Of a stretch of 64,000 bases of DNA, positions 1-10,927 are shown piece after piece. Numbering within the stretch: position 1 is the stretch's first letter; the number at the start of each line of letters is the position of its first letter. The DNA comes from Neoscytalidium dimidiatum (lineage: Eukaryota; Ascomycota; Dothideomycetes; Botryosphaeriales; Botryosphaeriaceae): the NCBI GenBank assembly GCA_037367355.1, contig CM074702.1:1364001-1428000 (forward strand), written 5' to 3'. The position numbers and the translations under genes were made by a program. Below the pieces are notes generated by a model that searched no databases, was not told the DNA's origin, and was given only the letters and a program-made list of their open reading frames with translations.

Positions 1-65
1 CCCTCGTCGGTGGACGAGCGGTTGCTCGACAGCGAGTGTCGTCGGTGTCCGTGGCCGAGCACCAT
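1..65 (-). CDS. possible 5' end of a gene leaving the window
   Basis: On the minus strand an ATG at 65-63 sits in a strong start context (GCCACCATGG) and opens a frame of 21 codons that is still open at the window edge. The encoded start is rich in His, Arg, Ser and Asp, so no family can be named. The preceding minus-strand sequence is C-rich, as in fungal leaders. The ATG context is palindromic, so a plus-strand ATG also exists, but its frame closes after about 40 codons. The call rests only on start context and an open frame. Confidence 0.3.
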   Translation of the reverse strand, partial: MVLGHGHRRHSLSSNRSSTDE

Positions 66-807
66 GGTGGCGAGGTTCGTGGAGGATTGGGGGGAAAGAC
101 GGCTGGGAGTGTGGAGGTTTAGGGTGCGAGAGGCTGTGCGACAAGCATCAGGGCGGGCCCAGTGCACGAAGGACTTTCAAGTGTAGAGAATGACGCGGGT
201 GGGGTATTTTCTGGCCCAAGTTTATTGCTGAACGCACCCGCGCCAACCAACTCCAACGCACAAAGAAATCTGCTGCCTGCCCAACCCCACGTACCAGGTT
301 GTCGCCCTTCGCGCGTCATGCGTCCCGTAGCTCGTCCTCGTAGCCTGTCGCGCGCCTGCCAGCCCGGGTCGGCCCAGCTCGCTCTGAATGCGCCCTGCAA
401 GCCGCCACACGTAAGCCCGGCGCCTGTTCGTGCCCGTCTTGCGCGGCGGTGCTCTCGGCCCGCCCGAGCCCCATGATACGAAGCCGGCAGGATAGGGGAT
501 GATCTGCGTTGGTCGTGTATGTACAATATACGTGTATCTATCTACTTGCTCCGGATGCGATCAGCCACCGACGCTCAATTAAGCGGCCCGCCGAGCCCCT
601 CTTGTTTGCCCGCGTGGGCGCGGTACGCGGCAACGTTAAAACATCTGCCTGAAACTTGGGAACGGCAAACGTCATTAAAGCGCCCGGGGCCGCCGTTCGC
701 TTCCGCAGATCGCGGCCTGCTGTGCCGCGGTTCTCCAGCTGCCCTGTTGCAACTTCAAAATTCTACGGTCGAGGGGTATCAATGGCTCAAAAAGGAATAC
801 TCCTCCC
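66..807. other. intergenic, no gene seen
   Basis: This gap lies between the possible edge gene and the 3' end of the SNF2 gene. Open frames of about 100 codons occur on both strands, but they are rich in Arg, Pro, Ala and Ser, overlap each other and match no family, as expected from GC-rich DNA. No RNA gene or repeat was recognised. Confidence 0.6.
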
Positions 808-3800
808 TCACAACTCCCCCTTTTCCTCCTCACCGCAGGAGAGCTGTCTTCTCCTGAGCCTGTAGAATTTATCCAGGCAATTCCTTCTTTGCTCCTGCGT
901 CCAGCCCTCAACCACCAGCGCAAACTCAGTGACATCATCGAAATCGAACATCTTGGCCATCGTGCAGAACTGCCGCATGCGCACACCCTCAGACGGCCTG
1001 TACCTGTACCTGATCCGCTGCATCCCATCGTCGTCTGAGTCGTGCTCCTCGGCTCCGTCCCCGTCCTTTTGGCTCTGGCTGGGAGCAAATACGTGCTTGT
1101 CAATGTAGTCGACGTCGTTTTCGTTCTCCGCTGCCCTTTTACTCAACTGCGCTTCAACTTTGGACGTGCCGATGACCTCCGAATTCTCGTGAGTGTACTG
1201 TACGCCGGCTCCTGCCAAGATGGCCTGGACTGCATCCGTCTTTTTCGGCGCTGATCTGAGTGTCTTCGTCAAATCATCGACGCTGCCGCTTTTGATCAGA
1301 TCTGATATCTGGCTCATGACCGCATCCTCGTGGTCTCCGCTTGACAGAGGGTCGTCCTCATCTTCTTGACTGTTCTCGTCTAGCCCGATTACTGATACGC
1401 CGACACGCGACTCGGCGATGTTAGTCTTGTTCACGATATCCCGCAGCACAATATTGTTTCCTTGGTAAGAAAAGAGGTTGGCGAGCCCGAAGATCTCTCC
1501 TTTCTTCTCCTTCTGGTCCTGTACTCCACGGAAGTACCTCCGCTCGTTGGAAGCGTTGTACCCAATATTGGCCTGCTGCTGCTTGTATATTTGACGTGCA
1601 TAGACTATCTCTTCGATAGTTCCTGCGCTGACCAGCCGGAATACTTCAACGTCGCGCAGCTGCCCAATTCGGTAGGCTCGGTCTTGAGCTTGCAGGTCGT
1701 ATGCCGGGTTCCAATTAGGATCGAATACCACAACCTTATTTGCCGAGGTTATGTTCAGTCCGACACCGCCCGCCCTCGTGCTAATGAGAAACACAAATTG
1801 CCTAGGGTCAGCATTGAAGTCATTGACAGATTGTTGGCGGTCCTCGTATTTCATGCTTCCATCCAGGTAGCTGACGTTGTATGTTGTGGTGCTGGTGAAA
1901 AGCATCCGCAACATCTGTAGTAGTCGAACACTATGGCTGAAGACCAGGACTTTGTCGCCATTTGAGTACCAGAACTGGAGCAGCCTCTTGAGCACCTTCC
2001 ATTTCCCACAGAACTCTTGCTTTGCGAAGTTCGTGATGTTGTCCCGTTGACGGTATAGGTCTTTCCACTGATCCGGCAGAGCTATTTGGAGATCGTCCAG
2101 ATCTCGAGCCTGCTTCTCTTGTGAGTCAACGCTGCTTGGAATGATCAGGGCCATGTGGTTGGTAAGCTTTTGTAAAGTGGCGATTGCAGGGAAAACGTGG
2201 TTTTGCCATTTTCCGTGACCGGGAATTTCGGTGTAACAACACCATCCACGCTTTTTGCCAGATTCACAGTCACACAGCTCCGTAGACTGTCGAATGTGTT
2301 CCACGAGATCACTATTGATATAATTCTCATAGGCTTCAGCTTGCGAGTCTGTCAGAGGGCAGAAAACTAGAAATTGGTTAGTCGTTCCGAACAGCATCTG
2401 AGGTGCGTACGGCCTTACCAACTCTGTCACTCTTCTTTGGGAGCTCGTGGGCAATGAGGGACTTCATTCGGCGGAGAAAGAATTGAGGCAACAAGTTATT
2501 TACCAGTGACTGTGCAGTCTTCCGAGCTTTGGCGAGCTGCTGATACGTTGCGTCGTGAGCTTGACCCATCTTCAGAGGCTCGCTGATGCAATGCTTCCAT
2601 GTCGCAAGCCCACCAAATCTTCCCGGATTGGTCCAATTCAATAGCGTCCACAACTCGTAGTAGTTGTTTTGGATCGCAGTGCCGGTTAGACCTATCCTGC
2701 AAAGGGCGTTGATCTCGTTCATGGCTTGTGTGATCTCAGATGTCCGGCTTTTGATGATATGGCACTCGTCGGCAATCACGCAATCCCAATCAACAAGGTT
2801 GATCTCACTTCTGTTGTTTCGATATGTTGTGTATGTAGTCAGCACGATCTCGGCACGGCCCTTGCCAGCAGCCCGAAGTGCGGCATCCTTGTCGGCAGGT
2901 GAACCATGATATGTGTAAATGTGCCACCAGCCCCAGTCTGCTAGTTCGGACTTCCAATTTTCCAGAAGGGTACCCGGACAAACAATGAGAGCTCGAGGAT
3001 AGTCCCGGTTATCCTGGCGCATCTTGCGCATTCGTTTCTGATCTCGCTCATCACCCGTTTTTCCGAAAGCTGCAGTGAGAAACGCAATGACTTGGATGGT
3101 CTTACCCAAGCCCATATCATCGCCGAGAATTCCTCCTCTCTGGTAGACAAACTTCTCATGCAAAAATTCAACACCTTTGATCTGATAATCACGGAGCCAC
3201 CGCGCATGAGATGCCGGGATTACACCTGCTGTTGTGGGAATGATAATGTCCTTGTACTCACGGATCGGTTTTCTGCCCGGGAAAACAGGTCTTTCTCGGA
3301 GAGATTCCAATCTCTCGTCGTCAGAAAAGTACAGCCCTTCGAAATCCGGAGGTATAAGAAGCCCGGCTTCTCCCAGTTTCTCACGTGCCTCTTCAAATTT
3401 GCTCTTTCGATTTTTGAGATAATCAGGAAGAATTTCGTCCATCAGCTCCTCAGGCTCCTCGTCAGAATTTCCTTCGAACGTCTTTTCTTTCTTGGTGTTT
3501 GATGTTCCATTCTTTGCAAGAGAAAGGCGCGGGCGGACGCGTCTGCCTACCATGCTCGAAGCATTGCCAGAGGCCATAGCCCTCGCCTTTCGGGAGATAG
3601 CCGCGGCGCGTTTCCTTTTCACCGCCTTACGGTTTTTGAAGGCATTGTATGCAGCCTCCGCGTCCTCATCATCGGAAAATTCGACCTTACGCGACATAGC
3701 AAACCCCCGTCGTTCCGATATCTCTTCTTCATCTTCTGCCGCGTCGTCGGTCTCATCGGCGGTCTCGGAACCGGCATCGTGTTCGGCAACGACGTCTAAA

Positions 3801-4027
3801 TAACCGATAGGTCAGACTCTCTCTCAGCAAGAAGAAGTTGATGGTTTGTGCATGTACGTGTACGTGCCTTGGATGTAAGAGTCGAGATCGACCTCTCTGT
3901 GGACCACGTTGGTGATCTCGAGGTCGCTGCTCCCGTCATTCTCTCCTTCCATCCTGTCTACTGTCTCCGCCGCTGCAGCGCGGCGATGGGTGGTAATCCG
4001 GGAGGACTTTTGCATGCTGGTTGGCAT
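808..4027 (-). CDS. ERCC6L2-like SNF2-family DNA-dependent ATPase
   Basis: Model: complement(join(808..2366, 2419..3795, 3868..4027)), 1031 aa. It is a nuclear Snf2-type translocase that would act on DNA damage or chromatin. Walker A (GDDMGLGKT) lies near residue 285, followed by a DECH box (VIADECH, near 400), LTGTAIQNN, and in the C-terminal lobe the STRAGGVGLN and QAQDRAYRIGQ motifs. After the helicase core, the stretch YFRGVQ...GEIFGLANLF is the signature that separates ERCC6L2 from ERCC6/CSB. The intron at 2367-2418 (GTAAGG...CTAAC...TAG) joins the two helicase lobes in phase. The first intron, 3796-3867, needs a GC donor. Without it the protein would start at the ATG at 3697, but the frame upstream of that ATG is open and acidic, like an unstructured N-terminus. 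The neighbouring asparagine synthetase gene is divergent. Confidence 0.9.
3796..3867 (-). other. probable GC-AG intron
   Basis: On the minus strand the donor reads CAAG|GCACGT and the acceptor TTATTTAG. The 72-nt intron joins a 53-codon first exon (MPTSMQ..., ending Y-I-Q) to the acidic stretch that runs into the SNF2 gene. No GT donor in this stretch gives the required phase of one leftover base. GC donors with a following A and GT are the usual non-canonical class. Confidence 0.55.
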
Positions 4028-4689
4028 CGGCCTTCATATCGCGTGGAGCTTGGCTGAAGAGGGTGAAGATTTGTCGAGTCGAAGTTGCGGAGGTTGCGGA
4101 GAAGGACGACGATGCGACGACGACGCGTGAAAGCGCGTCGCGGATGCGCACGAAGTCACGCCGCAACCCCACATTCTCTAATGACGTATTTATTTTTGAG
4201 CAACCGCCATGAAGAGGGAAACCTTCATAGTCCGTCCTCAATCCTTAAGAGCATGCCTCAAAAGTGTCCTCTCATGGTACAAAACAATGGTTCATAATTG
4301 TTGTATACTATTTCACATTTCCACAGCCTTTCCAAGTTTGAAAAGCTACTCACGATCTTTGTTTCGGTGTACATTTCATAAAATATCACTTTCAAGATAC
4401 AGTCTTGAAATTGGAGGGGTTGACCTTGCTACACTCCAATTGATCAATATTCCATACCTTCATTCCCGAAGAGGCAAAGATCGAAACGAAATTCCAGTCG
4501 ATGTTTTTCAAGCATGAAGCATCAATGAAATACACTAAATAAGTGCCTACGTCACCGTTGTTCGAATTCGGACATCAATTCACTCGCCCCGTTCATTATC
4601 ACTCTTACATCTATCTCATTCTTTGCACAGGTAAGGCTGGAAACGCCTCGTCCATCCATAAGCCGACCAGAAACCCCTCCACCAACACA
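4028..4689. promoter_or_regulatory. divergent intergenic region, SNF2 ATPase / asparagine synthetase
   Basis: These 662 bp separate two divergent start codons. The centre (about 4200-4560) is clearly AT-richer than the flanking coding DNA. A CRE-like TACGTCAC occurs at about 4546-4553. I did not see a TGACTC-type general-control (Gcn4/Cpc1) site, although asparagine genes often carry one. Confidence 0.5.
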
Positions 4690-7067
4690 ATGTGCGGCAT
4701 AAGCTGTATCGTCCACCAAGGCGACGACCCCTCCATCCTTGACCGAACCGCCCTGTCCACCGAACTCTCCGCCAGTCTCGAAGCCATCAAGCACCGTGGG
4801 CCCGACTCCCGCGGCCAATGGATCAGCCCGGACAACCGCGTCGGTACAACACTGCCATTCGCCTCCCGTCCCGTCCATCCCACTAAGCACACCCAGCACT
4901 CGGCCACGTCCGCCTGGCCATCAACGACCTCCACCCCACCGGCGCGCAGCCCTTCCACTCCCCCGACGACACCGTCCACGCCGTCATCAACGGTGAGCTC
5001 TACGACTACGACCGCCTGCGCGCCAGCCTGCCGGCCTACCCGTTCGCCAGCCACAGCGACAGCGAGCTCGTCATCGCGCTCTACCTCGCGCACGGCCTGT
5101 CCTTCCTGTCCCACCTGCGCGGCGAGTTCTCGCTCTGCCTGTACGACGAGCGGACGCGTATGTTCGTCGCGGCGCGGGACCGCTACGGGATAAAGCCGCT
5201 GTTCTGGAGGGTCGACGAGAGGAGGCGGAGGATTGAGGTCGCGGCCGAGGCAAAGGCGTGGCTGCCGTTCGGGTGGGCGCCCGAGTGGGACGTCAAGAGC
5301 CTTCTGGAGGCCGGTTGGAATCACGATCAGCGGACGCTGTTTAGGGGGGCGCGGAAGGTGAGGCCGGGGCACTACCTGATCTGTGAGGGATTTGGGGGTG
5401 TGGAAGAGAGACCGTATTGGGATATCGAGTATCCGGATAAGGTGGGTGTGGCTCGTTCGCGTTAGCAGAGAGACAGGCTGCTGACCTTCATGCTAGCGTG
5501 TGCTCGACCCAAGGAGTGAGCAGGAGATGATTGAGGGTGTGCGTGAGCGGCTGTTAGAAGCTGTTCGGATCAGGCTTCGTGCAGATGTCCCGGTGGGAAT
5601 ATACCTCAGTGGCGGTATCGACTCGTCCGTGATCGCGGGGATGGTGACGCATCTGGTTAAGGAGAGAGGAGAGAGGATCGGCAACGATCAAGAGACTGAC
5701 CGCGTAAGTTGCTTCGGCATTGCTTTCGACGAAGGAAGCGGGTACGATGAATCATGTAAGAAAATTGGTACGCTCAAACGTGAGACTTCCAAAATCACTA
5801 ACGATGGGCAGCTATTGCGAGCCGCACTGCGGATTTTTTGGGAGTGAAGTTCTACAAAAAGCATATGGGTGAACCAGAGCTGGCAGCTTACTTTGAGGAT
5901 GCCACATACCATTGCGAGCACCACATGCCAGACCTCAACTATATTGGAAAGTTCGCACTGTCGGAGCTTCCCCGCGAGAATGGGTTTAAGGTTGTGCTGA
6001 CCGGCGAGGGCTCCGACGAACATTTTGCGGGCTACAACCCCACGTACCTCCCCGATTATCTTCGAGAGCATGATTATGCCTGGCCGGCAAATTCTCTGCC
6101 CGAGGAGAGACGCGAAAAACTACGCGAGGAGATGGAGACATGGGCCGAACAAAATTACAATTCGATTGGTATGGACAGCGCCAGCTCTGGGACGTCAGTT
6201 GCTGATCGCATGCTGAATGGGATCAAAACGCCAGCATACATGACTGCGTGGGGCTTCGACGTGTATGCTCCTTGGACCTCTGAGGTCTATGGGGTTTGTG
6301 ATCCTCGCCTTACTATTGCCAATAATGTCGACGGCCGGGCTCGAGATCTGATAACGAACAAGTGGCATCCATTGCACTCGGCGATGTATGTGTGGTCGAA
6401 GGGACATTTAGCTAACAGCTTCCTATCGTGCTTGGGCGATCGCGCAGAGATGGCGCATAGCCTGGAAGCTAGGACTCCCTTCCTGGATCATCACTTGACA
6501 GAATATGTTAACGGGTTGCCACCGAGTGTGAAGCTAAGGTGGAATGAGAAGGAACAAGGGCTCGTAGAGAAGTGGATACTGCGGGAAGCCAGCAAGCCAT
6601 TCATCACAGCGGAACTTTACGGAAGAAGGAAGCATGGTGAGTGATGTTGCAATTTTGCCATTCTCCTCGTCGTTTCTGCCCAGTCGGTTGTGTTCGTTCT
6701 CTCGTTAGATGGACTGAATTAGACCTGGCCAACACGAAGATCAAGCCATCGCGCGCGTAGCGAGATGAAGATATGAGACTAACGCCTTGCGCTGAAAATA
6801 GCGTACTCAGCACCTACACTGTTTCCGGCAAACGGCCCACTTCACCGGCTGTTATCGCGGCTGATAAGTCAAGAAAACGTGGAGAAGCTGGGTTTTGTAG
6901 ACTGGAATAAAGCCAGGGATCTCGTTAAAACGGCATTCGAGGAGGCTAATCCTTCGGCAATGCGAGCTGCAATTAGCGTGAGCCAATGGATTGTTCTCGG
7001 CCAGCGGTTTGGAGTCAAGAAGGCAGACGCTCCAAGTTGGTGGAGCGGTTGGCAGCCTCAGTCCTGA
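4690..7067 (+). CDS. asparagine synthetase (glutamine-hydrolysing), AsnB type
   Basis: Model: join(4690..4843, 4897..5441, 5497..5755, 5812..6636, 6802..7067), 682 aa. It makes asparagine from aspartate, ATP and glutamine. The start is fixed by MCGI, because Cys2 is the glutaminase nucleophile after Met removal. The class II amidotransferase half shows KHRGPDSRG, then NGELYDYD and ARDRYGIKPLFW. The synthetase half has the pyrophosphate loop YLSGGIDSS (near 270-278), LTGEGSDEHFAGY and LEARTPFLDHHL. All four introns (53, 55, 56 and 165 nt) have GT-AG ends and close in phase; two carry ACTAAG/ACTAAC branch sites. At 682 aa it is longer than ASN1/ASNS (about 560-570) and resembles the bacterial-like AsnB paralogues of Pezizomycotina. 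Such paralogues sometimes serve specialised metabolism; nothing beside it shows that here. Confidence 0.93.
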
Positions 7068-8513
7068 ACTAGATGCAGCGAAGTTAAGAATGGCAGTTGC
7101 GCAGCCAAAGGATCTGGAGAGCGCGTGGAGGGAGGTTGGGGTGGGCTTGCATTGGAGGTGGTTGAAATTGAGGCTCAGCAGTCGAGCATGGATGTGTCGA
7201 GTGCTAAATTGGGCGATCGAGACGGAGAGAAGGCGGGCTGGCAGCTGGCAGCTGGCGGCCACGGATGGATGGGCTCTTGCTGCCGTTTTGAGACGTGGAG
7301 GCCAGCCATCACCCAGGCCTGCCAAAAACGGCAGCAGCGCAGCTGACGCTGAGACGAGACGCTCATCAAACTCGATCGTGATTATGACCTCTCGAGCAGA
7401 TGCGTGTGTCACAGGAATAGACGTGATCCTTGTGGCATTCAAGGGTCTGAGTAAGCGCCGGATGCCCCGAGATCCGCTGCCCGCCGTGCCCGCTCCTTCG
7501 GCCCCTTGCGTCGGCGGATGCTCGTAAAGCGGACGTCCATACGTGAGGTGGTTGCTCTTGGGGCGTTCGTACTACACGTATCTCATAGTTTGTCTTGTGC
7601 AAAAAAAAAAAGAGAGAGAGAAAAAAAACTTCTTGTGCCATCCAGTTGCGTCGTCAGCCCCTCGGCCTACTCGTGCGAGCTGCTAGGGAGACGCGCTTGC
7701 AATGGCAGTGACGACGCAGGTCAAACTTTCTGATGTAAGGTGTGCGGTATTTGAGGTCGAGTAATCAAGCGGCCATGCGCGCACCTGCAGTGCTACGAGC
7801 AGCCGTGGTCTGGTGCCAGTGCGGCGTGTGCGCTGTGTGCAACGGCGCGGGTGCAGAAAGCATGGCGGCTGCAGCTCTCGTGGCCACGACTGTTTCAACA
7901 GCCGGCTTCTGGAATGGAGTGACGTTGGGTCAGGCAATGTACAGACGTTGGCAGACGGCGGGCCTGTTTGCGCCATGACGCGTGCGCGCTCTCTCTCTCT
8001 ATCTTTCTCTCTCGCGCGGCGGGTCCTGGGTTCTTGGTCCTCAGGCACCACGATCCGGCCGACACGCCCCCGGCACGAGGCCAGATTTCAAAGATCCGGC
8101 AGCGCTGAGTGGCTCTCGCACCGTTAAAAGAGGGAGGACAGAAGCGGACGGGGACGCGACGTCAGAGTAGTGCGCTTGGGTGTGGAGTGGAGGAGGTAAA
8201 GATAGCAGCACGCAGCAGATCACTTGCAGATGCAATTTGGGCGGTAAGAATCCTTCGGGGAGCTTTTATCCGCCATTAATCTCAAGACAGGAGTAAAGCC
8301 GGGCGAGAGTCGGTGTGATGGGCCGATCAGAGGCGCGTTCGCGTCGCTTGCAGCTATATTTGGGAGCAGACGCGGAGTTAATGACGGATCGGGCGCGTGT
8401 GCAGGGGGCTGAGCGCCGCCGGCCCCCAAATTATGGCAGATTACCTCTGTGTCACTCGCCTGGCGTGGAGAAGCGACAGGGCCGCGACCACGCGCGAGCT
8501 CACCACACGCAGG

Positions 8514-8540
8514 CACCGGCCACCGGCCACCGGCCACCGC
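8514..8540. repeat. tandem 7-mer CACCGGC
   Basis: CACCGGC is repeated three times head to tail, with a fourth degenerate unit (CACCGCC), in non-coding DNA about 1 kb upstream of the Myb-like gene. Confidence 0.8.
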
Positions 8541-9145
8541 CTACCGCGCACCGCGCACATCACGCCAAACGCCAGACACCGTTCGAAGGATCGCGCTGCC
8601 GGGGCCTATGAAACGGGCGCGCGCTGGAAGACGTGCGGAAGGATTGCACCAGCCCTCCGCTGCGCCCAAAGCCTCCCAGCTCCACTGCCCGCTGCCGGCT
8701 GCCCACCGTCTGCTGCCCACCGCTGACCTCCAAAAGCGTCGGCCAGCAAGCGTCTGTGGCGGCGGGGATGGCCTGCGTCTCTGCCTGCTGGCGTTCACCG
8801 CCGCCGCAGTGCATGCGCGCGTCTGCAGCGCTGCCATCATCATGGCATCTGGGGTCGGCGGCCGGTGATGCCTGCAACACCATACGCCCCGGCTCCCAGC
8901 ACGCAGCCGGTTCCCAGCAGCCCGCACACTGGAAACGCACCCTTGGCCACATGGACGCCGGGAACAAGGTCGCCGAGGCCGTTTCACGCAGCCCAGGGCC
9001 GGGGGGCCGATCCTTCAGCGTGCAAGTCCAACGCTCCACCGCGCTCGCTCTCGCACCGGCACGGCGAGCATCCCGGCGACGATCGCTTGCGCAGGGACGG
9101 GCGGTCTCTACCGCTGAGGCGCCCTCGCCGCGCCGCAGCCCCGGG

Positions 9146-9175
9146 TATGGCTATGGCTATGGCTATGGCCATGGC
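9146..9175. repeat. tandem 6-mer TATGGC/CATGGC
   Basis: Four TATGGC units are followed by CATGGC and a partial unit. The array makes spurious Met-Ala or Tyr-Gly codons on both strands, which explains the overlapping frames seen there. Confidence 0.85.
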
Positions 9176-9542
9176 CATGCTCCGTGAGCAACCAGCAACG
9201 GCCGCCGCTCCACCACCTATTCTAAATCTGGCCCGCCCTAGCCACACCGCGCTGCCTGCCTGTGCTTGTGCCTGTGCCCATGCGAGCGTGTGCGCCTTAT
9301 CCGTCCTCAAGCAAATCCTCGCAGATTGCTCTGGGGCGATTCAGCCCGCGCTCAGCCTTCCCGCGTAGCCTGCCTGATCTGGCGCTGGCCACCTGTCGTG
9401 ACTCGTGCCGACGCCCGTCCTACATATCTCCAGATCGCGCCGAAGATTGGCTACCAGACAAATAGTGGAGGCAGCCGTCAGCTGAAGCCCGTTTTCCTTT
9501 GTCAGACCTCACCTCCTCCTCGACCTAGCTCTTATCTCACCA

Positions 9543-10927
9543 ATGTCCGCCTCCGAGTCCTCAATGCCTTCTTATGTATCATCTGCCCCGGTGCAGCACC
9601 CCAGTGTTGAGGACATGGACGCATCCTCCCACGAGTGGTACGCCTCGAGCATGCCCGTCAACGTATGTCTGCGTCTGAAGAGCCCTCGCGAACCGCCGTC
9701 GTTGACTCTATCCAAGGCTCCTTACGATGCCCAGTTTGGATTCGTGAATCCCTACGTCACTCCTTCCGTGTCCTCGGCAGGCTTCTCGCCCATCCCGGAG
9801 CACGCCAAATCCACCGGCCCGGCGACCCCCATGGTCAACTATACCACGAGTGCTGGCGATTCTGGCAACTATCCGAGTGTGTCTGGAGCTGTGCCGTTCT
9901 CGTTAGACTATTCCAGGCCGCCGGCCGACGCCGCACCGCGCCCCCTTGGCCTCTCCATCCCCGCCCACTTCGAATACTCGCACGCCTACAACCCCCAACG
10001 CGGCTTCGAGAACACTTACACCTACGGCTTTACTGCCCCCTTTGACACCCTCCCGCCCCGTCCTCGCAGCAGCCCGAGCGTCTTCAGTCCCGTTACGCCG
10101 GGTGGCAGCAGAGCCGCCGATCACTTCGCCTGGCCTCCGAACACCAACGCCCTCGGAATTTCGCACGCCAGCATCGACGAGACCATGTTCGCCAGCACCA
10201 GCCACCATCAGCCAGCTTTACTTGCGTCCAGTCCTCCGCAAAGCAGCAGCGCCCCGACTCCCGAGATGCAGGCCCCGAGACCGATCCGCGCCTACCCACC
10301 CATCGCTCCCCACCCGCATGGCATGAAGCTTCTCGCAGCCAGCACCAAACGTGGATTCGACGACGACTCGGAGATGACTGAGTCCTCTCTGAAGCGCCGC
10401 AAGTCGACCGCGTCATCCACCGGCCACGGTACCTTGCAAGTCCAGGAGCTTGGCGAGGAGGACAAGCTGCTTCTCAAGCTCAAGGACGAGGAGAGCCTTC
10501 CCTGGAAAGACATCGCCGCCCGTTTCCAGACCGACTTGGGCAAGACGTACCAGATCCCCGCTCTGCAAATGCGCCTGAAGAGGCTCAGGGAGCGTCTTCG
10601 GGTGTGGACGGATGCTGACGTGAAGGCGCTGCGCATGGCCCACGACTACTGGAGGGAGCAAAAGTTTGAGATCATTGCTGCGAAGGTGTGTACTGCCCCA
10701 TCCCCAAGCGCCGAATCATTTTACTAACCATCCTACCGAAGATGGTTGAATTCGGCGCCTCCGACAGGTGGACCGCAAAGCAATGCGCCCGGAAGTGGGC
10801 AGACATGGACCCCAGCGCAACGCCATTCATGACCACGCAGGAAGAACCCCAGCAGGCCGGCTTCTCCTATACTGCGAGCCCCGAGGCTTCCTCCAGCTAC
10901 CTGCCGCCTTACATGCACATGCCTTGA
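9543..10927 (+). CDS. Myb/SANT-like domain protein, putative nuclear regulator
   Basis: Model: join(9543..10685, 10742..10927), 442 aa, or 424 aa if a second intron at 9663-9716 is also removed. The first 280 residues are low-complexity (Ser, Pro, Thr, His, Tyr), as in fungal transcription factors. A basic stretch (LKRRKS) precedes two Myb/SANT-like helical segments: LGEEDKLLLKLKDEE-LPWKDIAARF and VWTDADVKALRMAHDYW...DRWTAKQCARKW. The second segment is interrupted by the 56-nt intron (GTGTGT...TTACTAACC...GAAG), and joining restores W-T-A-K-Q-C in phase. The tail is short and Pro/Tyr-rich. No close named homologue is recognised; DNA binding is inferred from the Trp spacing. Confidence 0.8.

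Larger units (their letters stand above)
7068..9542. other. gene-free 2.5 kb, GC-rich with simple repeats
   Basis: No gene is supported. Frames up to about 180 codons exist on both strands, but their composition (Arg, Ala, Pro, His) follows the local GC and CA/GC repeats. Visible structures are an A/GA tract at about 7600-7628, CT runs at 7988-8015, a 7-base repeat at 8514-8540 and a 6-base repeat at 9146-9175. The last 60 bases before 9543 are CT-rich, a usual leader feature of expressed fungal genes. Confidence 0.6.
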
